The notes below the pieces were generated by a model. The model made no database searches, was not told where the DNA came from, and worked only from the letters and a program-made list of their open reading frames with translations. From NCBI GenBank assembly GCA_900472175.1, contig UCHD01000004.1:367723-431722 (forward strand): a DNA stretch of 64,000 nucleotides, read 5' to 3'. How positions within the stretch are numbered: position 1 is the stretch's first letter; each line of letters begins with the position of its first letter. Shown piece after piece: positions 10,051-18,759 of this stretch. The translations under genes and the position numbers were made by a program. This DNA is from Hyphomicrobiales bacterium. Its GTDB lineage: Bacteria; Pseudomonadota; Alphaproteobacteria; Rhizobiales; Rhizobiaceae.

Positions 10051-11970
10051 TTACCGGAAGGGCGATGTGCGCGCGGGAAGCGCGGGCACATCGAAATGCT
10101 CCGGCGCCAGCTTTTGCCTGGCCCGGTCGGCCATCATCCCATAGGCCGTTTCCAGATGGCGGCAGAAACGTTCCGCGTCAAACAGCGGCGCCGTATAGCG
10201 GTTTGCCTCGATCGTCTGCTTCAGGCGTGCAACCCGGGCCGGATCGTTGGATAGTGCAATGGCTTGCGCCACGAACGTGTCGAGATCCGGTGCTGCAAGC
10301 TCACGAAGACCGATCGCCGTCAGCAGGCTTTCCGATACGCGCGATGCAAAATTGCTTCCCTTGACCGTCAGCACCGGCAGACCGGCCCAGAGTTGGTCGG
10401 ATGTTGTGGTGTGGCCGTTGTAGGGAAACGTGTCGAGGCCGAGGTCGGCGGCCTGCAGGCGGGCGATATGCGCCTCGTAACTGGTCTTGGGCGCAAAGAT
10501 GACGCGATCCGCTTCCACGCCGCGGCTTTTCATGGCGGACAGGAAATTATCCCGGGCGACATCTCCGTCGATCATGACCCAGAGCACCGTATTGCCGGCG
10601 CCGCACAGGATCTTTGCCCAGCAATCGAGCGTCGGTAGCGAGATCTTTCGGGCGGCATTGAACGCCGCCAGGACGAAGCGATCGTCAGGCAATCCCAGGT
10701 CTGCGCGGCTGCGCGCGGGCGGGCGGGCGCGGTAAACCGGATCGTTCGGCTGGTAGGTTTCGGGCAGCCGGCAGAATTTCTCGTGATAATGCGGCTTTGA
10801 ACTGTTTGGCAGAACGATGGCGTCGCCGATCACATAATCGCATTCGATGTTGACTGTACTGCCGGGGAAGCCGAGCCAGGCCACCTGAACCGGCGCGACC
10901 ATATGGTTCAGGATCTTCGAGCGTGATCCTGCCGTATGGCCCTTGAGGTCGACAAGGACGTCCGTCTGCCGGGCGATGATCGCGCCGGCGGCCTCAGCGT
11001 CGGAAAGCGCCTGAATTTGGACGATCTTCCCCCATTTGTCGCGGTTTCCACCGTCGAAGCCGATAAATCTCTCCGGCGTGTAACAGTAGAGTGTTACGTC
11101 GAACCGGTCTCTGTCATGTGCCTCCAGCACGCTTTGGAACAACCGCATGGTGGCGTGATCGTCCCACAGATCGCTGGAAAGGTAACCGATCCGGAGCCTG
11201 TCGCCCCACACATGCGGGCGCGACTTCCTTTGCCGGCTTGCCGTGGGTGAGGGGAGTTGCGAAACGCCCGGATTATTGGTCGCCAGGCGGTTCAGCCGTT
11301 CGACTCCACAGTGCAACAGGTTCGAATAGCCGGTTTCGCCGGCGAGCGTTTCCATTCTGCCTGCAGCGATCTCGGCGGCAAGCCAGCGCTCGATCTGCTC
11401 GATCGCTGCGTAATCGCAAAAATCCCGTGCGACGGACAGATATTTGAGCTGCGCATAGGGATCGTCCGGATGGAGTGCTGCGATCTTGCGGAACACTGTC
11501 AAGCTGGCCGGATTGCGATCCTCGGATGCGAAAATGTCGCCTGCAAGTTTGAGGTGCTCCGGATCGTCGCTTTCCGCCAGCGTATTTTTGACGAGGTCGA
11601 CGAGCGCGTTATCGCCGGTGCGCAGCAGGGAGCGGGCGAGGATATAGGCAAGCTCGGGATCGTTGGGCAGCGATTTCAGAAGTTTTATGCCGATGAGCTG
11701 GGTGCGATCATCGTCACCGATCGCGAAATAGAGTCCGCAGGCGCGCCGCAGAAGAGCGGGTGCGCCAGAGCCGGCATGCTGCGCCGCCTGTTCAAACGCT
11801 TCCGCTGCCTCTGCGGTGAAACCGAGTTTCTCCAGCACCTTGGCGAGTAGCAGCGTTACCGCGGCCGCTTCGTCGCTCTCGCCAAGCATCCCGTTGAGGA
11901 TCGTCAGTGCTTCGATATATTGGTTCTGTTCGAATGCCGCTGCCGCCGCGGCAATCCTTTGTCCACTCAT
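10051..11970 (-). CDS. TPR-containing O-linked N-acetylglucosamine transferase, SPINDLY family (GT41)
   Basis: A 639-residue protein. The N-terminal ~230 residues are degenerate helical TPR-like repeats (FEQNQYIEALTILNGMLG, LEKLGFTAEAAEAFEQAAQ). The C-terminal ~400 residues form the two-lobe GT41 catalytic region, with RIGYLSSDLWDDHATMRLF, QVAWLGFPGSTVNIECDYVI and the nucleotide-sugar-binding end DTFPYNGHTTTSDQLWAGLPVLT. GT41 enzymes glycosylate Ser/Thr of cytoplasmic proteins with GlcNAc or another sugar. Bacterial members are often next to secretion or flagellar genes, but none are here, so its target is unknown. It has its own ATG (11970) and no close operon partner. Confidence 0.88.
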   Translation of the reverse strand: MSGQRIAAAAAAFEQNQYIEALTILNGMLGESDEAAAVTLLLAKVLEKLGFTAEAAEAFEQAAQHAGSGAPALLRRACGLYFAIGDDDRTQLIGIKLLKSLPNDPELAYILARSLLRTGDNALVDLVKNTLAESDDPEHLKLAGDIFASEDRNPASLTVFRKIAALHPDDPYAQLKYLSVARDFCDYAAIEQIERWLAAEIAAGRMETLAGETGYSNLLHCGVERLNRLATNNPGVSQLPSPTASRQRKSRPHVWGDRLRIGYLSSDLWDDHATMRLFQSVLEAHDRDRFDVTLYCYTPERFIGFDGGNRDKWGKIVQIQALSDAEAAGAIIARQTDVLVDLKGHTAGSRSKILNHMVAPVQVAWLGFPGSTVNIECDYVIGDAIVLPNSSKPHYHEKFCRLPETYQPNDPVYRARPPARSRADLGLPDDRFVLAAFNAARKISLPTLDCWAKILCGAGNTVLWVMIDGDVARDNFLSAMKSRGVEADRVIFAPKTSYEAHIARLQAADLGLDTFPYNGHTTTSDQLWAGLPVLTVKGSNFASRVSESLLTAIGLRELAAPDLDTFVAQAIALSNDPARVARLKQTIEANRYTAPLFDAERFCRHLETAYGMMADRARQKLAPEHFDVPALPARTSPFR

Positions 11971-12075
11971 ACTGATGCCTGCTCCGGGCTGTGCCGTTTA
12001 GAGATTCCAGCGGGAATGTGCCCTGCTTTGCTTGCGCGAGGCAGGGCGTCACGCCGGTTTGCCGCGGCGGGATCA

Positions 12076-13281
12076 TCAGGCAGTTTGCTGGCTCCACGCC
12101 GTAAACGGGTCCGGCAAGGCCCGCCAGCGATCCGGCGTAAACGCCTTGGCATCGACCAGACACTCGTCTAGTTCCGCCTCCAACGTTGCCTGATTCATTG
12201 GATCGGCACCGATGAAAACGATCTCCTGGCGGCGGTCGCCCCAGACCGGATCGAGATAGGGTTTCATCATCGAAAGGAAGCCTGGATCATCCGGCCATTG
12301 GGTTTTCGGAACCGCCGACCACCACAGCCCCATTTTCGAGGTCCGTACCATTGGCCCGGCCTGGCTGAGTTCACCGGCGTGATGCGGGTGCGTCGCCAGC
12401 CAGAAGAACCCCTTTGCCCGTACGACGCCCGGCCATGGCCGGTGGACAAAAGCGTGAAACCGTGCCGGATCGAACGGCCTCTTTGCCCGGTACACGAAGG
12501 AGCGGATGCCATATTCCTCGGTTTCCGGAATGTGGTCCTTGAAGCCGTGCAGTTCCTTGTACCAGAGCGGGTGCTGCTCGGCTTTCAGCATATCGAACAG
12601 GCCGGTGCCGAGAACGTCGCGCAGCGTCACCTTGCCGAAATCGGTCTCGATCAGCCGCGCATCGGCATTCAGCCCGGCAATGATTTTTCGTGCGGCATCG
12701 CGCTGCTCGGGTGTTGCGCTGCCCGTCTTGTTGAGAATGACGACATCGGCAAACTCGATCTGCTCGACCAGCAGGTCGACCAGCGTTCGGTTGTCATTGT
12801 CTCCGGCGGTGTCGCCTCGGTCGGCCAGAAAGTCGGCGGATGAATAATCGCCCAGCAGGCTGACGGCATCGACCACCGTCACCATCGTATCGAGCCGTGC
12901 GACATCCGCGAGGCTATTGCCGTCTTCGTCGCGGAATTCGAAGGTGGTGGCGACGGGCAGGGGTTCGGCGATCCCGGTCGATTCGATCAGCAGATAGTCG
13001 AACCGGTCCTGTTCCGCGAGCTTGCGGACTTCGTTGAGCAGATCGTCGCGCAAGGTGCAGCAGATGCAGCCATTGGTCATCTCGACCAGCTGTTCCTCTG
13101 TGCGCGAAAGATTGGCGCCGCCCTCGCGTACCAGGGCTGCATCGATATTGACCTCGCTCATGTCGTTGACGATGACCGCGACCCGCAGCCCGTCTCGATT
13201 GTTGAGGATGTGGTTGAGCACCGTGGTCTTTCCGGCACCAAGGAAGCCGGAGAGGACGGTGACCGGTAGTTTGTCGGGCAT
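12076..13281 (-). CDS. CobW/ZigA/ZNG1-family zinc-associated GTPase
   Basis: A 401-residue G3E GTPase that acts as a metallochaperone under zinc limitation. Visible motifs are Walker A GFLGAGKT (residues 12-19), the metal-binding CxCC (GCICC, 71-75), the guanine-binding NKTG and the C-terminal CobW_C domain ([25 protein letters not shown]). The gene sits beside znuA and znuCB-zur. A near-perfect Zur-type palindrome at 13293-13313 lies 12 bp before its start, so it is very likely induced when zinc is scarce. It is not part of a cobalamin operon; the cob genes in this window are 36 kb away. Confidence 0.9.
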   Translation of the reverse strand: MPDKLPVTVLSGFLGAGKTTVLNHILNNRDGLRVAVIVNDMSEVNIDAALVREGGANLSRTEEQLVEMTNGCICCTLRDDLLNEVRKLAEQDRFDYLLIESTGIAEPLPVATTFEFRDEDGNSLADVARLDTMVTVVDAVSLLGDYSSADFLADRGDTAGDNDNRTLVDLLVEQIEFADVVILNKTGSATPEQRDAARKIIAGLNADARLIETDFGKVTLRDVLGTGLFDMLKAEQHPLWYKELHGFKDHIPETEEYGIRSFVYRAKRPFDPARFHAFVHRPWPGVVRAKGFFWLATHPHHAGELSQAGPMVRTSKMGLWWSAVPKTQWPDDPGFLSMMKPYLDPVWGDRRQEIVFIGADPMNQATLEAELDECLVDAKAFTPDRWRALPDPFTAWSQQTA

Positions 13282-13292
13282 GCTTTTATCCT

Positions 13293-13313
13293 AAATGTTA
13301 TATTATTACATTT
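13293..13313. promoter_or_regulatory. Candidate Zur operator upstream of the CobW-like gene
   Basis: AAATGTTATATTATTACATTT is a 21-bp palindrome apart from W:W positions (AAATGTWATAWTATWACATTT). It resembles the Zur boxes of Agrobacterium/Rhizobium and lies immediately upstream of the CobW-like start at 13281. Confidence 0.75.
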
Positions 13314-13372
13314 GATCACCTGAAAAAGGCGGACCATTGGCCCGCCTCGTTCAGTCGCTCGGGAGGAACGTA

Positions 13373-14359
13373 CTAGCTGCCGTTGGAAAGGCAGGTCTTC
13401 AGCGATGTCCCTATGCCATCCATCAACTGGAAATACAGGTCGGGACCGGCCTCAAGCGTCGCCGCTTCTGGATCCAGCGTGCCGGATTTCGCAGATGTGC
13501 CTTCGAGCACGACATTGACCAACTTGGGCTCGAACTGCGGTTCGGCAAAAACGCAGGTTGCGCCGAGTTCGACAATCTTTTCATGAATCTGCTTCAGCCG
13601 CGCGGCGCCGGGCAGGGTTTCCGGGCTGACCGTGATCGATCCGGCCACTTTCACCTGATAGCGATGCTCGAAATACTGGTAGGCGTCATGGAAGACGATG
13701 AAGGGCTTGTCCTTGATCGGTGCGACGGTCTCAACAAGCTTCTTGTCGAGCGTATCGAGCCGGATGTTCAAGGCATCGAGGTTGGTCTTGTAGGCTGCAG
13801 CATTGGCTGGATCAGCTGCGGCCAATGTTTTTTCGATTTCAGCTGCCATCGCCTTGGCATTGGCAGGGTCGAGCCAGAGATGCAGGTCGAACTCATCCTC
13901 GTGGTGATGATGGCCGGCTTCACCATGGGTATGCCCCTCTGACCCCGCTTCGTGTTCGTCGCCATGATCATGCGCTTCAAAGGCGCCGCCTTCGCGGAAT
14001 TTCAGTTTTTCAAGGCCGGGTGCGTCGTCGAGCTCAACGATCTTGGCCTTGCTGCCGAGCGATTCCAGTGGCTTTTCGAGAAAAGCTTCAAGGCCGTGGC
14101 CAACCCAGAAGACGATGTTGGCTTTTTCCAGCGCAGCAGCGTTGGAGGGCTTCATGCTGTAGGTATGCGGCGAAGCGGCCCCTTCAACGATCAGCGCCGG
14201 TTCGCCGACGCCCTGCATGATCGAGGCGACCAGGGAGTGGATCGGCTTGATCGAGACGACGACATTGGGGACTTCGGCATGCGCCGTGCCGGCTGCCAGC
14301 AGCAGCGTGGGGGCGAAAAGCAGCGAGGATGTCAAAAGGAGGGAATTTTTCAGGCTCAT
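13373..14359 (-). CDS. znuA: Zinc ABC transporter substrate-binding protein ZnuA
   Basis: Periplasmic high-affinity zinc receptor, 328 residues, with an N-terminal signal peptide (LLLTSSLLFAPTLLLAAGTAHA). Metal ligands of cluster A-I receptors are visible: H65 in SPHTYSMKPSN, H160 in DLHLWLDP, and the later His in FHDAYQYFEH. Between residues 130 and 160 lies the Zn-specific His/Asp-rich loop (HDHGDEHEAGSEGHTHG..HHHHEDE), which separates ZnuA from Mn receptors. It is divergent from znuCB-zur with two palindromes in the 104-bp gap. Confidence 0.96.
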   Translation of the reverse strand: MSLKNSLLLTSSLLFAPTLLLAAGTAHAEVPNVVVSIKPIHSLVASIMQGVGEPALIVEGAASPHTYSMKPSNAAALEKANIVFWVGHGLEAFLEKPLESLGSKAKIVELDDAPGLEKLKFREGGAFEAHDHGDEHEAGSEGHTHGEAGHHHHEDEFDLHLWLDPANAKAMAAEIEKTLAAADPANAAAYKTNLDALNIRLDTLDKKLVETVAPIKDKPFIVFHDAYQYFEHRYQVKVAGSITVSPETLPGAARLKQIHEKIVELGATCVFAEPQFEPKLVNVVLEGTSAKSGTLDPEAATLEAGPDLYFQLMDGIGTSLKTCLSNGS

Positions 14360-14384
14360 GCGGGAACTCCTGTCTTGTAAATCA

Positions 14385-14401
14385 ATGTAATGTTATTACA
14401 T
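14385..14401. promoter_or_regulatory. Candidate Zur operator in the znuA-znuC divergent promoter
   Basis: ATGTAAT-GTT-ATTACAT: perfect 7-bp inverted arms around a 3-base centre, in the 104-bp gap between znuA and znuC, closer to znuA. It matches the alphaproteobacterial Zur box type. Confidence 0.78.
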
Positions 14402-14407
14402 CAATTG

Positions 14408-14422
14408 CGTTATGCTATAACG
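14408..14422. promoter_or_regulatory. Second candidate Zur operator, znuC side
   Basis: CGTTAT-GCT-ATAACG: perfect 6-bp inverted arms, 6 bp from the first box and 42 bp before the znuC ATG. It may be a second Zur dimer site serving znuCB-zur. Confidence 0.6.
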
Positions 14423-14463
14423 TGTGGCATAGCGGCTGGCAACACCCCATCCGGATTTTTTTG

Positions 14464-15381
14464 ATGCTGAATTTTCACAAGTCCGATCAGGCTCCACTCG
14501 TCTCTCTCAACAATGCCGGCATCCGCCGCAATGGCCGTTGGCTGGTGCGTGGGGTCGAATTTTCGATCCGCCGTGGTGAGATTGTCACGCTGATTGGCCC
14601 CAACGGTTCCGGCAAATCGACGACGGCGAAAGCTGCGATCGGCGTCTTGAAGCCGGATGAAGGCTGGGTCGAAAAAATGCCGGGTCTGAAGGTCGGTTAT
14701 GTGCCGCAAAAGCTGGCGATCGACTGGACGCTGCCATTGACCGTCGAGCGGCTGATGACGCTGACCGGGCCGCTGAAGGGACGCGAAATCGAGGAGGCGC
14801 TGCAGTCGACCGGTATCGCCCATCTCGCCCGCGCCGAGGTGCAACATCTGTCGGGCGGCGAATTCCAGCGCGCCTTGCTTGCCCGCGCCATTGCCCGCAA
14901 GCCGGATCTTCTGGTGCTGGATGAACCGGTGCAGGGTGTCGATTTCTCCGGCGAGATCGCGCTTTACGACCTTATCAAATCCATTCGCAACAGGACCGGG
15001 TGCGGTATCCTGCTGATCTCCCACGATCTGCATGTGGTGATGGCCGAGACCGACACGGTGATCTGCCTCAATGGCCATGTCTGCTGCCGTGGCACCCCGC
15101 AGGTGGTCAGCCAAAGCCCGGAATACTTGAAATTGTTCGGCAGCCGCGCCGCGAAATCTCTGGCTGTCTATAGTCACGATCACGATCATACCCATCTGCC
15201 GGATGGCCGCGTGCTGCATACCGATGGCAGCATCACCGAACATTGCCATCCCGATGACGGTCACCATCATGGCGATCATGCGCATGGCGATGCTCATGAG
15301 CACGTGCATGGCCCAGACTGCGGCTGTGGCTATAAGAGCCGTCTGCAGGGATACGATACCAAGGAGAACGGCCGTGTTTGA
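14464..15381 (+). CDS. znuC: Zinc ABC transporter ATP-binding protein ZnuC
   Basis: ATPase of the zinc importer, 305 residues from the ATG at 14464. It shows Walker A (GPNGSGKST), signature (LSGGEFQRALLARAIA), Walker B (LLVLDEPVQGVD) and H-loop (LISHDLHVV). The C-terminus carries a long His/Asp-rich tail (HDHDHTHLPDG..., DDGHHHGDHAHGDAHEHVHG) ending in a CGCG motif, probably a cytosolic zinc-binding or sensing extension common in rhizobial ZnuC. Earlier in-frame starts would run through the operator region, so they are unlikely. Its end overlaps znuB by 8 bases. Confidence 0.95.
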   Translation: MLNFHKSDQAPLVSLNNAGIRRNGRWLVRGVEFSIRRGEIVTLIGPNGSGKSTTAKAAIGVLKPDEGWVEKMPGLKVGYVPQKLAIDWTLPLTVERLMTLTGPLKGREIEEALQSTGIAHLARAEVQHLSGGEFQRALLARAIARKPDLLVLDEPVQGVDFSGEIALYDLIKSIRNRTGCGILLISHDLHVVMAETDTVICLNGHVCCRGTPQVVSQSPEYLKLFGSRAAKSLAVYSHDHDHTHLPDGRVLHTDGSITEHCHPDDGHHHGDHAHGDAHEHVHGPDCGCGYKSRLQGYDTKENGRV

Positions 15382-16207
15382 TGATTTCTTCACCCGCGCG
15401 CTCATTGCCGGTATAGGACTTGCAATCACGGTCGGCCCGCTCGGCTGTTTCGTCATCTGGCGGCGCATGGCCTATTTCGGCGATACGATGGCCCATTCGG
15501 CGCTGCTTGGCGTGGCGTTGTCGCTGCTGCTTGATCTCAACCTGATGCTCAGCGTCTTCATCGTTGCCGCCGCCGTGTCGCTGCTCCTCCTGCTGCTTCA
15601 GAAGCGTGGCGCGCTGTCGACCGATGCGCTGCTCGGCATTCTCTCGCATTCGGCACTGTCGATTGGCCTCGTCATGGTCGCTTTCATGACCTGGGTGCGG
15701 ATCGATCTGGTTGGCTTCCTGTTTGGCGATATTCTTGCGGTGTCGGAGGCCGATATCGATCTGGTCTGGGGTGGTGGCATTCTCGTTCTGGCGGCCATCG
15801 TCTATCTCTGGCGGCCGCTGCTTGCCTCCACCGTCAATCCGGAACTGGCCGAGGCCGAGGGCCTGCAGCCGGAGCGAGCGCGGCTCTATTTCATGTTGCT
15901 GATGGCGCTTGTCATTGCAATTGCCATGAAGATCGTCGGCATCCTGCTGATCACGTCGTTGCTGATCATTCCGGCAGCAACCGCCCGGCGCTTTGCCACG
16001 TCACCCGAGATCATGGCGGTGCTGGCCTCGGTCATCGGCGCGCTTGCTGTGACCGGCGGCCTGTTCGGTTCGCTACATTTCGATACGCCGTCTGGCCCGT
16101 CGATCGTGGTTGCGGCGATGGGGCTTTTCGTGCTCAGTCTCTTGCCGTTCGGCCGTAACCGGCAGGCAGAAACGGCTATTCATTCGACGCATGGAGGACA
16201 TCACTGA
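15374..16207 (+). CDS. znuB: Zinc ABC transporter permease ZnuB
   Basis: Membrane subunit of the zinc importer, 277 residues with about eight hydrophobic segments and family motifs MAYFGDTMAHSALLGVAL and GILLITSLLIIPAATAR. The GTG start at 15374 is preceded by AAGGAG at 15361-15366, seven bases away, and overlaps the end of znuC in another frame. The C-terminus ends HSTHGGHH. It abuts zur (TGATG, 1-base overlap). Confidence 0.94.
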   Translation: MFDDFFTRALIAGIGLAITVGPLGCFVIWRRMAYFGDTMAHSALLGVALSLLLDLNLMLSVFIVAAAVSLLLLLLQKRGALSTDALLGILSHSALSIGLVMVAFMTWVRIDLVGFLFGDILAVSEADIDLVWGGGILVLAAIVYLWRPLLASTVNPELAEAEGLQPERARLYFMLLMALVIAIAMKIVGILLITSLLIIPAATARRFATSPEIMAVLASVIGALAVTGGLFGSLHFDTPSGPSIVVAAMGLFVLSLLPFGRNRQAETAIHSTHGGHH

Positions 16208-16611
16208 TGGCGGCACAACAGCTTACCAAGAACCAGTCGCTGGTCCTCGACACGCTCCATCATGCCGACGGCCCGCTCAGCGCTTATACCATCCTCGACA
16301 AGCTGCGCGATCACGGGTTTCGTGCGCCTCTGCAGGTCTACCGCGCGCTCGACAAGCTTTTGGAATTCGGCCTGATCCACCGGCTCGAAAGCATGAATTC
16401 CTTCGTCGCCTGCGCCCATCCGGATCATCACCATCACCATGATCATGGCGTCACTGCCTTTGCCATCTGCGAGGATTGCGGGCAGGTGACCGAGATGCAT
16501 GACGAAGCCATGGAAGAGCGTCTGTCGGTTCTGGCCGGCAAGCAGCATTTCAAGACCGAGAAGACCACGATCGAAATCCGCGGTCACTGCCAGAACTGCA
16601 CCGCTGAATAA
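16207..16611 (+). CDS. zur: Zinc uptake regulator Zur (Fur family)
   Basis: A 134-residue repressor that binds DNA when loaded with zinc and shuts off zinc import genes. It has the winged-helix N-terminus (PLSAYTILDKLRDHGFRAPLQVYRALDKLLEFGLIHRL), a His-rich hinge (HPDHHHHHDHG) and two CxxC zinc-structural motifs (CEDCGQ and CQNCTAE at the C-terminus). It is last in znuC-znuB-zur, so it probably represses its own operon through the palindromes at 14385-14422 and the CobW-like gene through that at 13293. Confidence 0.95.
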   Translation: MAAQQLTKNQSLVLDTLHHADGPLSAYTILDKLRDHGFRAPLQVYRALDKLLEFGLIHRLESMNSFVACAHPDHHHHHDHGVTAFAICEDCGQVTEMHDEAMEERLSVLAGKQHFKTEKTTIEIRGHCQNCTAE

Positions 16612-16626
16612 GAGCACGATTGTTTT

Positions 16627-16652
16627 AACCGGGTTCCGCACAGAACCCGGTT
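16627..16652. terminator. Inverted repeat after zur
   Basis: AACCGGGTTC-CGCACA-GAACCCGGTT: a perfect 10-bp stem with 6-base loop, 15 bp after the zur stop and between convergent genes. It lacks a long T-tract on either side, so terminator function is only likely from its position. Confidence 0.5.
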
Positions 16653-16678
16653 CAAATACAGCGCAATTCCGGCGCCAC

Positions 16679-17209
16679 CTATTCGATGACGGAAAGGCTG
16701 GTTGCAAACAACTGCCATTTTTTGACGTAGCCATCAGCCGATTTCCGCAGTCCGGCGATTGAGGCATCGTCCAGCAGCCGGATGGCTTTTGCCGGCGCCC
16801 CGACGATCAGCGAATTGTCCGGAAAGACCTTGCCTTCCGTCACCAGTGCATTAGCGCCCACGAGGCAGTTGTTGCCGATGACGGCGCCGTTCAGCACCGT
16901 TGCTCCCATGCCAATGAGCGAATTGTCGCCGATGGTGCAGCCATGCACGATCGCGCGGTGGCCGATTGTGCAGCCTTCGCCGATAGTCACGGGCAGTCCG
17001 GGATCGACGTGAATGACCACGCCTTCCTGGATGTTGGTGCGGGCGCCGATGCGGATCGGTTCGTTGTCACCGCGTAGCACCGCGCCGAACCAGACGCCGA
17101 CGTCGTCGCCCAGTTCGACTTGACCGATGACGTGCGCATCGGGCGCAACCCAATAGCGATCTTCCGGCGGCACAGCGGGCCGGGTGGCCCCAAGAGCATA
17201 AAGCGGCAT
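16679..17209 (-). CDS. Gamma carbonic anhydrase-like hexapeptide-repeat protein
   Basis: A 176-residue left-handed beta-helix protein of the YrdA/CaiE/PaaY group. Isoleucine-patch hexapeptides run through most of the chain (VIGQVELGDDVGVWFGAVLRGD ... TIGDNSLIGMGATVLNGAVIG). The three His metal ligands of the gamma class are present (IHVDPG and TIGHRAIVHG). Members bind Zn/Fe; some are carbonic anhydrases, others have unknown roles. It is followed closely by the FAH-family gene on the same strand, with only 9 bp between that gene's stop (17219) and this start, so they form an operon. Confidence 0.88.
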   Translation of the reverse strand: MPLYALGATRPAVPPEDRYWVAPDAHVIGQVELGDDVGVWFGAVLRGDNEPIRIGARTNIQEGVVIHVDPGLPVTIGEGCTIGHRAIVHGCTIGDNSLIGMGATVLNGAVIGNNCLVGANALVTEGKVFPDNSLIVGAPAKAIRLLDDASIAGLRKSADGYVKKWQLFATSLSVIE

Positions 17210-17218
17210 GGTTCCCCC

Positions 17219-17902
17219 TCAAACAACCGCAACGGTCAGCGTCGCGACGCCATCGATGCCGCACGATACTGTGTCGCCTCGCGATACGGGACCGACGCCA
17301 GACGGGGTACCCGTCATGATGATGTCGCCAGCGGCGAGCGTAAACAGTTTTGACAGTTCGGCGATGATCTCCGGTATTTTCCAGATCATCTGATTGAGAT
17401 CGCCTTGTTGTTTGGTCTCGCCATTGATCTTCAGCCAGATATTGCCATCGACGGGATGCCCGATCGCTTGCGCCGGCACAATCTGCGATACCGGCGCCGA
17501 ATGTTCGAAGGCCTTTGCCGCAGCCCAGGGTTTGCCGGCCGCCTTCGCCTGCGCCTGCAGGTCGCGCCGGGTGAAATCGATGCCGACGGCATAGCCGTAG
17601 ACGCAGTCAAGCGCGTCTGCAGCCTCAATGGCATCGCCGCCGTGCTTCAGGGCGACAACCAGTTCGACCTCGTGGTGAACGTCGGTTGAAAGCGGCGGGT
17701 AGGGGAATTCGGCGCTATGGACAAGATTGTCCGGATTTTTCTGGAAGAAGAAGGGTGGTTCCCGGTCAGGATCATGGCCCATCTCGATGGCGTGGGCGGC
17801 ATAATTGCGCCCGACACAATAGACGCGGCGGACCGGAAAGGTTTGCTCTGAATTCATCACCGGCAAAAGCACCGGCGCGGGAAGGGGGATTACAGTTGTC
17901 AT
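17219..17902 (-). CDS. Fumarylacetoacetate hydrolase (FAH) family protein
   Basis: A 227-residue metal-dependent enzyme of the FAHD1/maleylpyruvate-hydrolase type. It has the metal-binding signature HHEVELVVAL and later YAVGIDFTRRDLQ, the substrate loop CVGRNYAAHAIEMG and the C-terminal MTGTPSGVGPVSRGD. Such enzymes hydrolyse or decarboxylate acylpyruvates or oxaloacetate; the exact substrate cannot be read from the sequence. I chose the ATG at 17902 (MTTVIPLPAP); a start six codons upstream is possible. Confidence 0.88.
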   Translation of the reverse strand: MTTVIPLPAPVLLPVMNSEQTFPVRRVYCVGRNYAAHAIEMGHDPDREPPFFFQKNPDNLVHSAEFPYPPLSTDVHHEVELVVALKHGGDAIEAADALDCVYGYAVGIDFTRRDLQAQAKAAGKPWAAAKAFEHSAPVSQIVPAQAIGHPVDGNIWLKINGETKQQGDLNQMIWKIPEIIAELSKLFTLAAGDIIMTGTPSGVGPVSRGDTVSCGIDGVATLTVAVV

Positions 17903-17968
17903 CGATATCCAGACATCCAATTGCGAATGCCGGACGATAGCACCCCATTGCGGGGCGGGGAAAGTGGT

Positions 17969-18172
17969 TCAGCTGCAGACGTAGGCCTGAAGCTGATCGC
18001 GGGTCAGGAACCGGCTGTCGGCCCGGGAATTGAGTTCCGGATGGGTGTATTCCAGGCTGGGGACATCAGGAAGTTCCAGCGCCTGCCGTACGGTCATGAT
18101 GCCGACGTCGCGGCGGTCGCTGCCACGCTTCAGGCTGACTTCAACGATGCGATACAGATTTTCCTCTACCAT
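17969..18172 (-). CDS. Small conserved hypothetical protein (67 aa)
   Basis: A short acidic/basic mixed protein (MVEENLYRIVEVSLKRGSDR...) with no signal or membrane segment. It is supported by a good GGGAG Shine-Dalgarno about 8 bases before the ATG and by coding-like codon use. It is upstream of the FAH/carbonic-anhydrase-like pair on the same strand, 66 bp from that start. No function is recognised. Confidence 0.6.
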   Translation of the reverse strand: MVEENLYRIVEVSLKRGSDRRDVGIMTVRQALELPDVPSLEYTHPELNSRADSRFLTRDQLQAYVCS

Positions 18173-18455
18173 GTGGTTTCTCCCGTCTCTTTATTTTTTG
18201 ATTCTGGGCTGCAGTAGCTACTCCGAAATTGGTTTTTATGAGGCACCTCATCTATTAGCATGCCACACATGAATAAATCGCGACAGTGGTTTTTTAGGGA
18301 ATGCTTTATTTCGTGCCGGAATGGGACACTGGTGCTTGGCGAGGCTGGATGCCGTCAGGAGCGATGCGTTCGCAAGGGGGGCGAATCCGTCTTTGGCGCA
18401 CTGGAACAATCCTGCGGTTCGGGTGTTTTCCCACCGAACCGAGAAGGAGCGCGAG

Positions 18456-18704
18456 ATGGCGAATATCAAGAATTTGCGGACCGGCTTTACCGGCGAACTC
18501 GATGAAACCGGCGGCGTCACAGCCAAGGCGAAACGGGCGGCCAACTATATCAGCGATGAAGCCAATGCCGTGGCACAGAGTGCGCAGGACCATACCTCCG
18601 CGACGAGTACCGCATTGCTGATTTTTGGCGCCGCCGCTTTTGTGGCCGGATATCTAGTCGGAAGCGCCTCAGGCGAGGCGGCAACACGAAGACGTTACTG
18701 GTAG
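18456..18704 (+). CDS. Small membrane-anchored hypothetical protein (82 aa)
   Basis: The ATG at 18456 follows AAGGAG (18444-18449). The N-terminal ~50 residues are hydrophilic (MANIKNLRTGFTGELDETGG...), followed by one membrane helix (ALLIFGAAAFVAGYLVGSASG) and a short basic end (RRRYW). It resembles small DUF883/YtxH-like stress-associated membrane proteins in layout, but I cannot assign a family with certainty. Confidence 0.7.
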   Translation: MANIKNLRTGFTGELDETGGVTAKAKRAANYISDEANAVAQSAQDHTSATSTALLIFGAAAFVAGYLVGSASGEAATRRRYW

Positions 18705-18759
18705 ATGCTGCATTGCGTCAGATTTAATTTGATTTTGATGCGTTGCAGCATTATTGTGT

